Assembly (NCBI GenBank): GCA_017255395.1
Contig: JAFKDC010000010.1
Span: forward strand, 62,001-126,000
DNA from: Enemella evansiae
GTDB lineage: Bacteria; Pseudomonadota; Alphaproteobacteria; Rhodobacterales; Rhodobacteraceae
Length of the DNA: 64,000 nt
Direction of reading: 5' to 3'
The position numbers and the translations under genes were made by a program. Each line of letters begins with the position of its first letter. Positions within the stretch are counted from its first letter, which is position 1. The notes beneath the pieces were generated by a model, which ran no database searches, was not told the DNA's origin, and saw only the letters and a program-made list of their open reading frames with translations. Below are positions 33,184 through 43,184 of this stretch, one piece after another.

Positions 33184-34606
33184 GGTTCTGGACATGCGTG
33201 AACCACTCGCCCTCGAGATAGAGCCGGGCCACGGCGGCCCGCTGTTCCTTGCCATTGCCGAGGCGATCACCCGCGACATCACCCGGGGGCGGCTGCGGCC
33301 CGGGGCGCGGTTACCGGGCACGCGGGCGCTGGCCCGCGCGCTGGGGGTGCATCGCAATACGGTGGACGCCGCCTATCAGGAGCTGCTGACCCAGGGCTGG
33401 CTGCGGGCCGAACCGGCGCGGGGCACCTTTGTCGCGCAGGATCTGCCGCAGGGGATGCTGGCGCGCAGGCCCGTGCCCGCGCCGGTGGACCGGGTGGCGC
33501 CGCGCGCGGCGCTGGCCTTCACCGATGGCGCGCCCGACCCCAAGCTGGTGCCCGACAAGGCACTGGCCCGGGCCTTTCGCCGGGCGCTCTTGTCGCCCGC
33601 CTTTCGCGCCGGGGCGGACTACGGCGATGCGCGGGGCACGGCGTCGCTGCGCGATGCGCTGGCAGGCTATCTCGCCACGGACCGGGGCGTGGTGGCGGAC
33701 CCGTCGCGGCTGCTGATCGCGCGGGGCAGCCAGATGGCGCTGTTTCTGGCCGTGCGGGCGGCGCTGTCTCCGGGCGAGGTGATCGCGGTCGAGGAGCCGG
33801 GCTATCCGCTGGCATGGGAGGCGTTCCGCGCGGCGGGGGCCGAGGTGCGGGGTGTGCCGGTGGATGGCGGCGGCCTCAGGATCGATGCGCTGGAGGCGGC
33901 GCTGGCCCGCGACCGGCGCATCCGGGCGGTCTGTGTCACGCCGCATCACCAGTATCCGACCACGGTGACCATGGGCGCGGCGCGGCGGTTGCAACTGCTG
34001 GAGCTGGCGCAGCGCCACGGGCTGACGCTGATCGAGGACGATTACGACCACGAGTACCGCTTCGAGGGTCGTCCGGTGCTGCCGCTGGCCGCCCGCGCGC
34101 CCGAGGGTCTGCCGCTGATCTACGTGGGTTCGCTGTCCAAGCTGCTCTCGCCCGGCATCCGGCTGGGCTATGCGCTGGCGCCAGAGCCGTTGTTGACCCG
34201 CATGGTCGAGGCGCGGGCGGCCATCGACCGGCAGGGCGACGCGCCGATGGAGGCGGCGCTGGCGGAACTGATCCGGGAGGGAGATCTGGGGCGTCACGCC
34301 CGCAAGGCGCGGCGGGTCTACCGGGCGCGGCGGGATCTGCTGGCGGGGCTGCTGGGGGAGCATCTGGCGGGGCACGTCACCTTCGACCTGCCCGCCGGGG
34401 GCCTTGCGCTGTGGCTGCACTGCGAGGGGGTGTCGGCTGAGGCCTGGGCCAAAGCCGCGGGGCAGGCGGGTCTGGCGCTGCTGCCAGGTACGCGCTTCGC
34501 GCTGGAGGGCCCGGCGCCGCAGGCCTTCCGGCTGGGCTATGCGGCGCTGGACGAGGGGCAGATCGCCCGGGCGGTGGAGATCCTCGCCCGAAGCGTTCCG
34601 GGCTGA
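33164..34606 (+). CDS. pdxR: PdxR/MocR-family regulator (GntR winged helix fused to aminotransferase fold)
   Basis: About 480 residues. The winged helix (DITRGRLRPGARLPGTRALA, about residues 30-90) is followed by a PLP fold-type-I domain. The PLP-binding lysine lies in YVGSLSKLLSPGIRLGYAL, the Asp pairing with the pyridine ring in TLIEDDYDHEYRF, and a conserved VTPHHQYPTTVTM segment is present. PdxR proteins sense pyridoxal phosphate and control vitamin B6 genes. It diverges from the MOSC-pdxY pair, which fits that role. The start is uncertain: ATGs at 33164, 33173 and 33194 are possible and none has a strong ribosome site. Confidence 0.87.
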   Translation: MKDMDRPVLDMREPLALEIEPGHGGPLFLAIAEAITRDITRGRLRPGARLPGTRALARALGVHRNTVDAAYQELLTQGWLRAEPARGTFVAQDLPQGMLARRPVPAPVDRVAPRAALAFTDGAPDPKLVPDKALARAFRRALLSPAFRAGADYGDARGTASLRDALAGYLATDRGVVADPSRLLIARGSQMALFLAVRAALSPGEVIAVEEPGYPLAWEAFRAAGAEVRGVPVDGGGLRIDALEAALARDRRIRAVCVTPHHQYPTTVTMGAARRLQLLELAQRHGLTLIEDDYDHEYRFEGRPVLPLAARAPEGLPLIYVGSLSKLLSPGIRLGYALAPEPLLTRMVEARAAIDRQGDAPMEAALAELIREGDLGRHARKARRVYRARRDLLAGLLGEHLAGHVTFDLPAGGLALWLHCEGVSAEAWAKAAGQAGLALLPGTRFALEGPAPQAFRLGYAALDEGQIARAVEILARSVPG

Positions 34607-34608
34607 GC

Positions 34609-35583
34609 CTATTCCGCCGCGACCCGGGGCCGGGCCTGTGCGGGGGCGATGTGCATGCCAAGCCGGGTCAGAAGATCGTGGTCCTTCCAGGCCGCCGGGT
34701 TGCCGGTGGTCAGCAGCTGGTCGCCCACGAAGATCGAGTTCGCCCCGGCAAGAAAGCACAGCGCCTGCACCTCGTCGCTCATCCCCGTGCGCCCGGCCGA
34801 CAGGCGCACGACCGAGGCCGGCATCAGGATGCGGGCCAGCGCAACGATGCGCACCAGCGCGAAGGGATCGACGGCCTGGGCCCGCGCCTGAACCGGCACG
34901 CTCTCGATCTCGTTCCACAGGTTCACCGGCACGCTGTCGGGATGCGCGGGGAGCGTCGCCAGCGTCACCAGCATGGCGATGCGGTCCTCTTCGGCCTCGC
35001 CCATGCCCAAGATGCCGCCGCAGCAGACCTTGATGCCGCCCTTGCGGACCTGTTCGACCGTGTCGAGGCGGTCCTCCATCGTCCGGGTGGTGGCGATCTG
35101 CGCGTAATACTCGGGCGAGGTGTCGATGTTGTGGTTGTAGAAATCCAGGCCCGCCGCCTTTAGCCGCGCGACCTGTTCGGGCGACAGCATCCCCAGCGTC
35201 ATGCAGGTTTCCAGCCCCAGCTCGGACACGCCCCGCACCATGTCGCAGAGCTTGTCCATGTCGCGGTCCTTGGGGCTGCGCCAGGCGGCCCCCATGCAGA
35301 ACCTCTGCGCACCGGAAGCCTTGGCGCGTCTGGCCGCGGCCAGAACCGCGTCGGTCTCCATCAGCTTGGTCGCCTTCACCCCGGTGTCGTGAAAGGCCGA
35401 TTGCGAGCAATAGCCGCAATCCTCGGGGCAGCCGCCGGTCTTGATGCTGAGGAGGCTGGCGGTCTCGATCGCATTGGGGTCGAAATGCGCGCGGTGCAGG
35501 GTCTGGGCGCGGTGCATCAGGTCGGCGAAGGGCAGGGCGTGGATCGCCCTGGCCTCCGCCATGGTCCAGTCGGTCCGGATCAT
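34609..35583 (-). CDS. bioB: Biotin synthase
   Basis: A 324-residue radical SAM enzyme that inserts sulfur into dethiobiotin. The CxxxCxxC motif for the [4Fe-4S] cluster is in [15 protein letters not shown] (about residue 53). Cysteines ligating the [2Fe-2S] sulfur donor are found in [19 protein letters not shown] and the family's later Arg in VRLSAGR. Start 35583 ([12 protein letters not shown]) overlaps the bioY stop (ATGA). It is co-transcribed with bioY under BioR control. No bioADF is in this window. Confidence 0.95.
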   Translation of the reverse strand: MIRTDWTMAEARAIHALPFADLMHRAQTLHRAHFDPNAIETASLLSIKTGGCPEDCGYCSQSAFHDTGVKATKLMETDAVLAAARRAKASGAQRFCMGAAWRSPKDRDMDKLCDMVRGVSELGLETCMTLGMLSPEQVARLKAAGLDFYNHNIDTSPEYYAQIATTRTMEDRLDTVEQVRKGGIKVCCGGILGMGEAEEDRIAMLVTLATLPAHPDSVPVNLWNEIESVPVQARAQAVDPFALVRIVALARILMPASVVRLSAGRTGMSDEVQALCFLAGANSIFVGDQLLTTGNPAAWKDHDLLTRLGMHIAPAQARPRVAAE

Positions 35584-36137
35584 TCTGCGCGGGCCCTGAG
35601 GCGCACAAGCGCGCTGATCAGCCCCGAGGCCAGCGCCAGCTTGACCAGATCGCCGAGGATGAAGGGCGTGAGTCCTGCTGCCAGCACGGAGGACGCCGGG
35701 ACGAAACCGGCAAGCCAGGCGAGGCCGCAGGCATAGACCACCGTCAGGCCCGCCAGCATCGCAAGGAAGCGCCCGATCAGCCCGCGCCCCTGCGCCAGCC
35801 TGCCGGTCAGGGGCGCGCCCAGCAGGTAGCCCGCAAGATAGCCGCCGGTAGGCCCGGCCATATAGGCCAGCCCGATGCCGCGTTCCGGCGTGCCCGAGAA
35901 GACCGGCATCCCCAGGGCGCCCGCCGTCAGGTAGGTCGCCACCGCCGCGAGGCCCAGCCTTGGCCCCAGCGCGGCGGCGAGGAAGAACACCGCCAGCGTG
36001 TGCATGGTCATCGGCACCGGCCAGAAGGGGATCTGGATCTTTGCGCCAAGCGTGATCAGCGCCGCGCCGCCAAGCGCCAGCGCGAAGCCGCGTCCCAGCG
36101 CCGCAGGACGGGTCAGAGAAGGGGTGAGAAATGCCAA
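35580..36137 (-). CDS. bioY: Biotin transporter S component
   Basis: A 185-residue membrane protein with six hydrophobic segments. The BioY motif [20 protein letters not shown] is present. It binds biotin and works with an ECF module or alone. The start is TTG 36137 ([10 protein letters not shown]), with GGAGG nine bases upstream; no ATG sits at a suitable place. It overlaps bioB by four bases. The two BioR boxes immediately upstream indicate repression when biotin is plentiful. Confidence 0.9.
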   Translation of the reverse strand: MAFLTPSLTRPAALGRGFALALGGAALITLGAKIQIPFWPVPMTMHTLAVFFLAAALGPRLGLAAVATYLTAGALGMPVFSGTPERGIGLAYMAGPTGGYLAGYLLGAPLTGRLAQGRGLIGRFLAMLAGLTVVYACGLAWLAGFVPASSVLAAGLTPFILGDLVKLALASGLISALVRLRARAE

Positions 36138-36167
36138 GGGTCTGTCCTCCGAAGATAGCTGTCAAGT

Positions 36168-36177
36168 CTATCTATAA
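36168..36177 (-). promoter_or_regulatory. BioR box upstream of bioY (9 of 10 match)
   Basis: CTATCTATAA matches the known alphaproteobacterial BioR box TTATCTATAA at nine of ten positions. It lies 31 bases upstream of the bioY TTG, where a bound repressor would block transcription of bioYB. Confidence 0.75.
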
Positions 36178-36211
36178 ATACGAGGATTGGGGGCGGTTCT
36201 GGCAATCAGGT

Positions 36212-36221
36212 TTATAGATAA
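36212..36221 (-). promoter_or_regulatory. BioR box between bioR and bioY (perfect match)
   Basis: TTATAGATAA is the exact reverse complement of the BioR consensus and ends one base before the bioR stop region. Together with 36168-36177 it forms a pair of boxes 44 bases apart, likely bound together at the bioYB promoter. Confidence 0.8.
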
Positions 36222-36890
36222 TTATCCGGGAATCTCGTAAGTCTCTCGGGCGTCGGCATTTTTCACCGCTGTTTTGCGCTTGCCGATCCAGCCGACATGG
36301 CGCGCCAGCGTGGCGCAGGCAAGGTCGGTCTGGCCCTTGCGCAGGGCGTCGAGAATGGCGCGGTGGTCGTGATCGGTGCGGGCCTCCCAGTCGCGTCGCC
36401 AGGCGGCAAAGAGGAAGCGGGCGCTGGCCGCCTGCAGGTCGTCGATGGTCCGCAGCAGCCGTGGCATCCGGCAGGGCGACAGGATCAGCCGGTGGAAATG
36501 GCGGTTCGCCGCCTCCCAGTCGCGGACCGTGCTGGCGCTGTCGCCGTGGCGCGTAACCTCTTCGGCTTCCTGAAGAATAGCGCGCGTCATATTGGGCGCG
36601 GCGTGGCGCAGGGCGAGGCTTTCGAGGCTCGACCGCATCTCGGCAACCTCGCGCAGTTCGGCCACGTCGAACTCGGTGACGCGAAAGCCGCGCCTTGGTT
36701 CGCTCTCGGCCAGTCCCTGGGTCTGCAACGCCCGGAAGGCCTCGCGCACCGGGACGTGGCTGGCGCCGAATTCCACGGCGACATGATCCTGCCGCAGCCG
36801 CGCGCCGGGCGGCAGTTCGCCCGAGATGATGCGGTCGGCAAGAATGCGGGCGATGCGTGCGGACTGTGTCTCTGAGGGGGCGTGTTTCAT
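36222..36890 (-). CDS. bioR: Biotin regulator BioR (GntR/FCD family)
   Basis: A 222-residue regulator. The winged helix contains SGELPPGARLRQDHVAVEFG and the recognition part FGASHVPVREAFRALQTQGL (about residues 42-62); the FCD domain follows. Position beside bioYB and the three BioR boxes around it identify it as BioR, the biotin regulator of alphaproteobacteria that lack a BirA DNA-binding domain. It is transcribed in the same direction as bioY and has its own box at 36894-36903, so it probably represses itself. The effector of BioR is not settled in the field. Confidence 0.88.
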   Translation of the reverse strand: MKHAPSETQSARIARILADRIISGELPPGARLRQDHVAVEFGASHVPVREAFRALQTQGLAESEPRRGFRVTEFDVAELREVAEMRSSLESLALRHAAPNMTRAILQEAEEVTRHGDSASTVRDWEAANRHFHRLILSPCRMPRLLRTIDDLQAASARFLFAAWRRDWEARTDHDHRAILDALRKGQTDLACATLARHVGWIGKRKTAVKNADARETYEIPG

Positions 36891-36893
36891 GAA

Positions 36894-36903
36894 TTATAGA
36901 TAA
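36894..36903 (-). promoter_or_regulatory. BioR box upstream of bioR (perfect match)
   Basis: TTATAGATAA lies four bases upstream of the bioR ATG, overlapping the expected ribosome-site region, so binding there would autorepress. The same region is divergent to the thiC leader about 120 bases away. Confidence 0.8.
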
Positions 36904-37021
36904 CTTACACCGCGCTGCTTGTCGACACCTGGTTCGCAACGCCAGATTTAGGGCGGCGGAGAGGGGCGTCTGCCCGGGATGTTGACAAGGCTGCATTTGT
37001 CCCGCAGCTTGCCGCCACTCA

Positions 37022-37131
37022 CCCGGGGGGTCTCGACAAGAGGCTGAGATACTGCTGGCCGGACGCCAAATCCGCGCAGCGCAGTGACCCGATGAACCTG
37101 ATCCAGTTCACACTGGCGTAGGGATGGTGCA
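37022..37131 (+). promoter_or_regulatory. TPP riboswitch (THI element) upstream of thiC
   Basis: The conserved THI parts are in order: GGCTGAGATACTGCTGG (pyrimidine-binding arm J2-3), ACCCGATGAACCTGATCC and GTTCACACTGGCGTAGGG (diphosphate-binding arm). The whole element spans about 110 bases and ends about 110 bases before the thiC ATG. Thiamine diphosphate binding would shut off thiC expression, here probably by hiding the ribosome site or by terminating early. Confidence 0.93.
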
Positions 37132-37239
37132 CTGGCCGCGCGGGCGTCGATCACGGGATACGTGGCGGCGCAATCCGTCCCGGCAATCCCATTCGACGCG
37201 GAACTGGGTCTCCAACGCATTGAGCACTGGAGGCTCTGA

Positions 37240-39045
<1,806 letters not shown>

Positions 39046-39052
39046 GCCGGGC

Positions 39053-39078
39053 AGCGGAGGGCCTTTGACGGTCCTCTG
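39053..39078 (+). terminator. Stem-loop after thiC
   Basis: GCGGAGGGCC pairs with GGTCCTCTGC around a six-base loop, with a G-T pair inside. It lies eight bases after the thiC stop and lacks a T-run, so it is a weak terminator candidate. The rest of 39079-39314 holds no supported gene. Confidence 0.4.
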
Positions 39079-39314
39079 CGTCACGCCCTGCATCGCCAGT
39101 GCCGTGGCCGGGAACCCTGAGGCCCCTGTTCTGTGGGTCGCGGGCGCCTCGCGGTGTCGGACCCGTGCGCGGCCAGACGCCCGGGTGCTGGGGCAGGCAA
39201 AGCGCACGACCGGCATCCGGGGCAAGCCCCCGGGTGTCCTCCCTCTGGCGGGCATGACGCGGACAGGCGGGGGCTCTCGGGCGCGGCCGGTTGCGGGGCC
39301 GGTGCCCGTGACGG

Positions 39315-39779
39315 TCAGGGTTTTGGCGATCCGGACGGCATCCGCGACATCAGCGCGGCGGCCTGTTCCGCGACCTCGGCCACGTCGAGGCTGAGGGCGA
39401 GGCCGGTGTCTTGCAGCGCGTCCAGATCGACCCAGCGCGCGTCCAGTGCGTCGTCCGCCGCAACCGGCTCTCCGGCGGTCCAGCGGCACAGCACGGCGAT
39501 CAGGATGAAGTGCCGGCGCAGGACGCCTGTCTCGTCGCGGTCGAAGGCATCGACGGCGGTAACCACGCGCAGCGGTTCGGCGGCGACGCCGGTTTCCTCG
39601 GCCAGTTCCCGGATCGCGGCCACGAACAGGGTTTCTCCCTCGTCGATCTTTCCGCCCGGAAAGCCCCAGAGCCCCGCGTCGGGCGGGTTTGCGCGGCGCA
39701 CCAGAAGCACCTGCCTGTCGCGGATGACGGCGGCGATGGTCGCCGCAATCGGGCGTGGGGCTGTCGATGATGCGGGCAA
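39315..39779 (-). CDS. NUDIX hydrolase under a TPP riboswitch
   Basis: A 154-residue NUDIX protein. The box is intact: GGKIDEGETLFVAAIRELAE then ETGVA, matching Gx5Ex7REUxEExGU. It begins IAATIAAVIRDRQVLLVRRA, like MutT and NudJ/YmfB. It starts at TTG 39779 with GAGG six bases upstream; no ATG is in frame. Control by the thiamine-diphosphate riboswitch just upstream suggests a thiamine-linked substrate such as HMP-PP, thiamine phosphates or oxidised/toxic thiamine analogues, as known for other NUDIX enzymes linked to thiamine. The substrate is inferred from context. Confidence 0.87.
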   Translation of the reverse strand: MPASSTAPRPIAATIAAVIRDRQVLLVRRANPPDAGLWGFPGGKIDEGETLFVAAIRELAEETGVAAEPLRVVTAVDAFDRDETGVLRRHFILIAVLCRWTAGEPVAADDALDARWVDLDALQDTGLALSLDVAEVAEQAAALMSRMPSGSPKP

Positions 39780-39827
39780 GGCGGCCTCGTCATGCTGGGG
39801 CCGGCAAGGGCAAGAGGGCGGTGCGAT

Positions 39828-39942
39828 CCTGTCCCTTCGCCGGCATGATCCGGATCAGGTTCAAAGGGTCACCGCGCTGCCCAACGACCCTGGGACCGAA
39901 GCGCCAGCGATATCTCAGCCCCTTGTCGGGACACCCCCGGGT
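39828..39942 (-). promoter_or_regulatory. TPP riboswitch (THI element) upstream of the NUDIX gene
   Basis: Read on the minus strand, the element contains GGGCTGAGATATCGCTGG, GTGACCCTTTGAACCTGATC and GGATCATGCCGGCGAAGGGA, the three conserved THI blocks in the right order. It ends 48 bases before the NUDIX start codon. Nothing else lies between, so the riboswitch must serve that gene. The 190 bases upstream (39943-40134) hold no gene and should contain the promoter. Confidence 0.92.
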
Positions 39943-40134
39943 GTCCTGCAGCCTATCAGGTTGCTGCCCGAGTTCAACGCCACCCGCGCCGCCCGGGTAG
40001 GGACGGAGGCCCGAGGGGCTGTTGTCGCAGGTCTTGCAACGGTCGTACGGCCAGGCGCGCCCGGATGGACCGGGGCGGACTGCAAGCGCGCCGTTCCCGG
40101 GTTGCACGGCCCCGGCAGGGCCATGCGGATCGGG

Positions 40135-41706
40135 TCAGGGCCGCCGCGCGCCCGCTGTGGCGCCACGGCCCGACAGGATCACCGCCAGCAGGCCGATGCT
40201 GGCGATCAGAACCGTGAGGATCGTGCCGAAGCTGCGGGGATAGGCCGGAATGTCGTCCGTGTCCGGCTGCACGACCACCTGGAAGATGCTGCGGTTCAGC
40301 GCGGCTTCGCGGTTGGCGGCGATCTCGGCCTCGATCGCCTCGCGGACCGCTTCGCGCGCCAGCTCCAGCTCCAGCGCCGCATCGTCGTATTCTGCCAGCA
40401 TGGTGTTCAGGGGCGTCGCCGAGGTACCCTCCGGCGCCACCAGCTGCTCGCGCTCGGTGCGGATCTGGGCGTCCAGTTGCAGGGCCAGGGCCTCCAGATT
40501 GGCGGTCTGGCGGTTCTCGCCGACCCCGGCGATCTGCGCCTTCTGGATCTCGGTCCTTGTGCGGTAGGCCTCTTCCTCCAGCCCCCGGATGCGGGCGTAG
40601 ATGTTCTCGACCCGCTGGCGCGGATCGACGTCCTGATAGCGCATTTGCAGGGTCAGAAGCCGGGCCTGTGCCTCGCGCACCTGTGCCTCTGCGCTTTCGC
40701 GCATCAGGGCGGCATCGGCGCGGCGCTGGTCGAACAGTGCCTGACCCAGCCGCGCGACCTGCGCCTCGGCACTGGTAAGCACCGCCTCGGAGACGGCGAT
40801 GGCGCGGTCCGGGTCGGGGGCGCGGACATAAAGCGTCAGCAGCCCGCTTTGCACGTCGACCGAGGTTTCGACGTAGCGGTCGAAACGCCCGTGCCGGGTG
40901 ACCGACAGGGCGGGGATGTCGCGCAGGCGGCGCAGCGGGTCGACGGCGGGGCCGCTGACCTCGGTGACAAAGCCGGTCTGCGCTTCGAGATCCTGCATCA
41001 GGGCGCGGCTTTTAATGAAGGTGGCGGCGCGGAAGACGTCTTGCAGGTTGACCGGTTTCTCGCCGCCCAGAAGGCCCGCCTGCACGCTGTTGCCCGCGTC
41101 GCCCGGACGGGTGATGGCGATGACCGAGCGCGCCTCGTAAAGCGGTGTGGCGATGACGCCAAGATAAAGCCCGGTCAGCAGGACCGGCAGCAGGGCAAGC
41201 GCGCCGACAAGACGGAACCGGGGGCCGCGCGGCTCTGGCGGGAGGGTCCGTGCGGCCCCGGCCCGGGCGGCATCGAGGAAGGCCTGCGCCTCGGGTGCTG
41301 CCGGGGCGGGGGCGGTTCTTGCCCCCGGTGCATTGTCGGAGGCGGCGCTTGCGGCATGCCCCTTGGTGGCCGAGGCTTCGGGCGCGGCGTCCTGGTCCGC
41401 TTCGGTCGCCTTGGGCGCCGAGGCCTGCGCCGTCCCGGCGGGCGCTGTGTTCCGGTCCGCTTCGGTCGCCGGGGCCTGTGCCGTCCCCTCCGGCGCGGCG
41501 GGCGGCTTGTCCGTTGTGCTGTCCGGGGTGGCGGCGCGTTCGGCCTGTGGCGCCCCGGCGTCCTGCGGTGCGGGTGCCGGGCCGGGGGCGTCCTCTGCCG
41601 TGGCGGAGCGTCCCAGCCGGGCGGCCTTGTCGGCGGCGGCGATGGCGGCGCGTTGTTCGCGCCATGCCGCGATGCGGTCCTCGTCGGTCTTGGCCGTTTG
41701 TGTCAT
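40135..41706 (-). CDS. Capsule polysaccharide export protein, KpsE/CtrB-like (polysaccharide co-polymerase family)
   Basis: A 523-residue inner-membrane protein. The first 165 residues are unusual: a charged start, then a long Ala/Pro/Thr-rich stretch without structure. A membrane helix follows (LVGALALLPVLLTGLYLGVI, about 177-196), then a periplasmic part with a long coiled coil (about 300-470) and a closing membrane helix (TILTVLIASIGLLAVILSG). This is the KpsE/CtrB/BexC topology. It would couple the ABC exporter to an outer-membrane protein. Its ATG overlaps the kpsT stop (ATGA). It ends the operon. Confidence 0.85.
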   Translation of the reverse strand: MTQTAKTDEDRIAAWREQRAAIAAADKAARLGRSATAEDAPGPAPAPQDAGAPQAERAATPDSTTDKPPAAPEGTAQAPATEADRNTAPAGTAQASAPKATEADQDAAPEASATKGHAASAASDNAPGARTAPAPAAPEAQAFLDAARAGAARTLPPEPRGPRFRLVGALALLPVLLTGLYLGVIATPLYEARSVIAITRPGDAGNSVQAGLLGGEKPVNLQDVFRAATFIKSRALMQDLEAQTGFVTEVSGPAVDPLRRLRDIPALSVTRHGRFDRYVETSVDVQSGLLTLYVRAPDPDRAIAVSEAVLTSAEAQVARLGQALFDQRRADAALMRESAEAQVREAQARLLTLQMRYQDVDPRQRVENIYARIRGLEEEAYRTRTEIQKAQIAGVGENRQTANLEALALQLDAQIRTEREQLVAPEGTSATPLNTMLAEYDDAALELELAREAVREAIEAEIAANREAALNRSIFQVVVQPDTDDIPAYPRSFGTILTVLIASIGLLAVILSGRGATAGARRP

Positions 41707-42389
41707 GCCGCACCTCGTCCTTCTGCCAGTCGGCTGGCGGCTTCGAGTTCAAGCGCCTGCTGCGCCACGTCGAGATCGTCGCAGGGCACCAGCCGTCCCG
41801 CGATCAGCACCATGAAACGGTCGCACCAGATCTTCAGCTGGCGCGCGTTGCGCGACAGGAAGACCAGCGCGCCCTCGTCCAGCCGCTCGGCAAGGATCCG
41901 GTCGCAAAGCCTGCGGTGGTGCGGCTCTCCGACCGAGATCACCTCGTCGGCGATCCATGTCGCGGGGCCGGGCACGCAGAGCGCGCAGGCATAGGCCAGC
42001 GTCGCGCGTTGCGTCGGCGTCAGCGTCTTCATGCGCCGCCCGGCCAGACCGGCGATGCCGGTGAATTCGGTGCAGAAGCCGGCCACGTCGCGCGCGGACA
42101 GGCCGACGAGGCGGGCCAGGGTCGCGAGGTTCTCGGCGACGGTCAGTTCCGGGTGCAGGAAGCCCGCGAAGCCGATGGGCCAGCTGACGCGGCCCTGCCG
42201 CCGGACGCTGCCGTCATCGGGCCGGTCGATGCCGGACAGGACACGGGCCAGCGTGCTCTTGCCGCTGCCCGGCGCGGCGAGGATGCCCAGCCGGTCGCCG
42301 GGCGCAACCCGGAACGAGGCGCCCGACAGGATCACCCGGCGGTGCCGCAGGCCCGGCGTCATCAGGGTCATGTCGCGGACCTCGATCAC
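41703..42389 (-). CDS. Capsule polysaccharide ABC exporter ATP-binding protein, KpsT-like
   Basis: A 228-residue ATPase. Walker A is LAAPGSGKSTLA and Walker B TWIADEVISVG, with the KpsT-type DEV instead of DEP. The ABC signature is degenerate (KTLTPTQRATLAYA in place of LSGGQ), a variation common in KpsT. It pairs with the KpsM-like permease to export capsule polysaccharide. GTG 42389 overlaps the kpsM stop (GTGA). There is no substrate-recognition extension such as Wzt has, so this is the lipid-linked capsule type. Confidence 0.86.
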   Translation of the reverse strand: MIEVRDMTLMTPGLRHRRVILSGASFRVAPGDRLGILAAPGSGKSTLARVLSGIDRPDDGSVRRQGRVSWPIGFAGFLHPELTVAENLATLARLVGLSARDVAGFCTEFTGIAGLAGRRMKTLTPTQRATLAYACALCVPGPATWIADEVISVGEPHHRRLCDRILAERLDEGALVFLSRNARQLKIWCDRFMVLIAGRLVPCDDLDVAQQALELEAASRLAEGRGAA

Positions 42390-43180
42390 GACATCCCCCG
42401 CAGCAGGCGGCGGTTCGTGGCGAAGCGTTCCAGCGGCAGCGAAGCAAGGTAGAACCCGGCGCCGATCAGCAGCGGATAGCGGGCATCGGCCATGGGGCTG
42501 TCGAAGCCGAGGAAATAGCCCTCGCGCAGCAGTTCGGTGACATGCAGGAAGGGGCTGTACCACATCAGGTCGCGCACCCCGGCGGGCAGTTCGGCGGCGA
42601 CGTAGAAGACCCCCGACAGCCAGAAGAAGGGCCGCAGCGCCAGCGGCACGGTGCGCGCGAAGGTCTGCGACAGCTGGCCCGCGATGGCGGTGAAGCGGCC
42701 CACGCCCGCCCCCAGTGCCCAGGCCACCGCAAAGGCCCAGAGCACGCCCGGCAGCGAGGCGGGCAGCGCGGCACCGAAGATCAGGGTCACGCCGCCGAAG
42801 ATCAGCAGGGCCGAGACCGCGAGATTGATCGCCTCCAGCAGCATCCCCGCCCAGAGGATCGTGTTGGTGTCGACGCCGGGCAGGGTGCGCATGTGGCGAT
42901 GGGCGGGCAGTATGCGCGACAGCGCGGTGACCGTCTGGCGAAAGGCCACGTAGGGCAGGATGCCGGTGGCCACGAAGATTTCCAGCCCCGCGTCGATGGG
43001 CGGGCGGCGGTCGAGGTAGACGAACAGTCCGACGATCAGGGCGATCCAGACCACCGGGTTGATATAGGCCCAGAGGTATCCAAGCGCGCCACCGGCAAAG
43101 CGGGTCCGCCGTTCGCGGTCGAGCAGGGCAAGGACCCGGCCCGGTCCGCCCGGAGGCACGATATGGAGGGCCTCGGCCAA
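42386..43180 (-). CDS. Capsule polysaccharide ABC exporter permease, KpsM-like
   Basis: A 264-residue ABC-2 permease with six hydrophobic segments. The N-terminal ERRTRFAGGALGYLWAYINP is the diagnostic KpsM/Wzm motif just before the first membrane helix. A WYSPFLHVTELLREGYF stretch near residue 213 is also typical. It forms the channel through the inner membrane. The start is TTG 43180, only five bases after the epimerase stop. Export targets are a capsule or similar glycan made by the neighbouring genes. Confidence 0.88.
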   Translation of the reverse strand: MAEALHIVPPGGPGRVLALLDRERRTRFAGGALGYLWAYINPVVWIALIVGLFVYLDRRPPIDAGLEIFVATGILPYVAFRQTVTALSRILPAHRHMRTLPGVDTNTILWAGMLLEAINLAVSALLIFGGVTLIFGAALPASLPGVLWAFAVAWALGAGVGRFTAIAGQLSQTFARTVPLALRPFFWLSGVFYVAAELPAGVRDLMWYSPFLHVTELLREGYFLGFDSPMADARYPLLIGAGFYLASLPLERFATNRRLLRGMS

Positions 43181-43184
43181 CCGG

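Noticed and set aside
33311-35608. A long minus-strand frame across pdxR and into bioB
   Set aside because: It is antisense to pdxR and out of frame with bioB, whose motifs define the real genes.
39133-41994. A 953-codon plus-strand frame opposite the NUDIX, riboswitch and KpsE-like regions
   Set aside because: It crosses a riboswitch and a membrane protein gene on the other strand; its Gly/Arg/Cys-rich translation is typical of a shadow frame.
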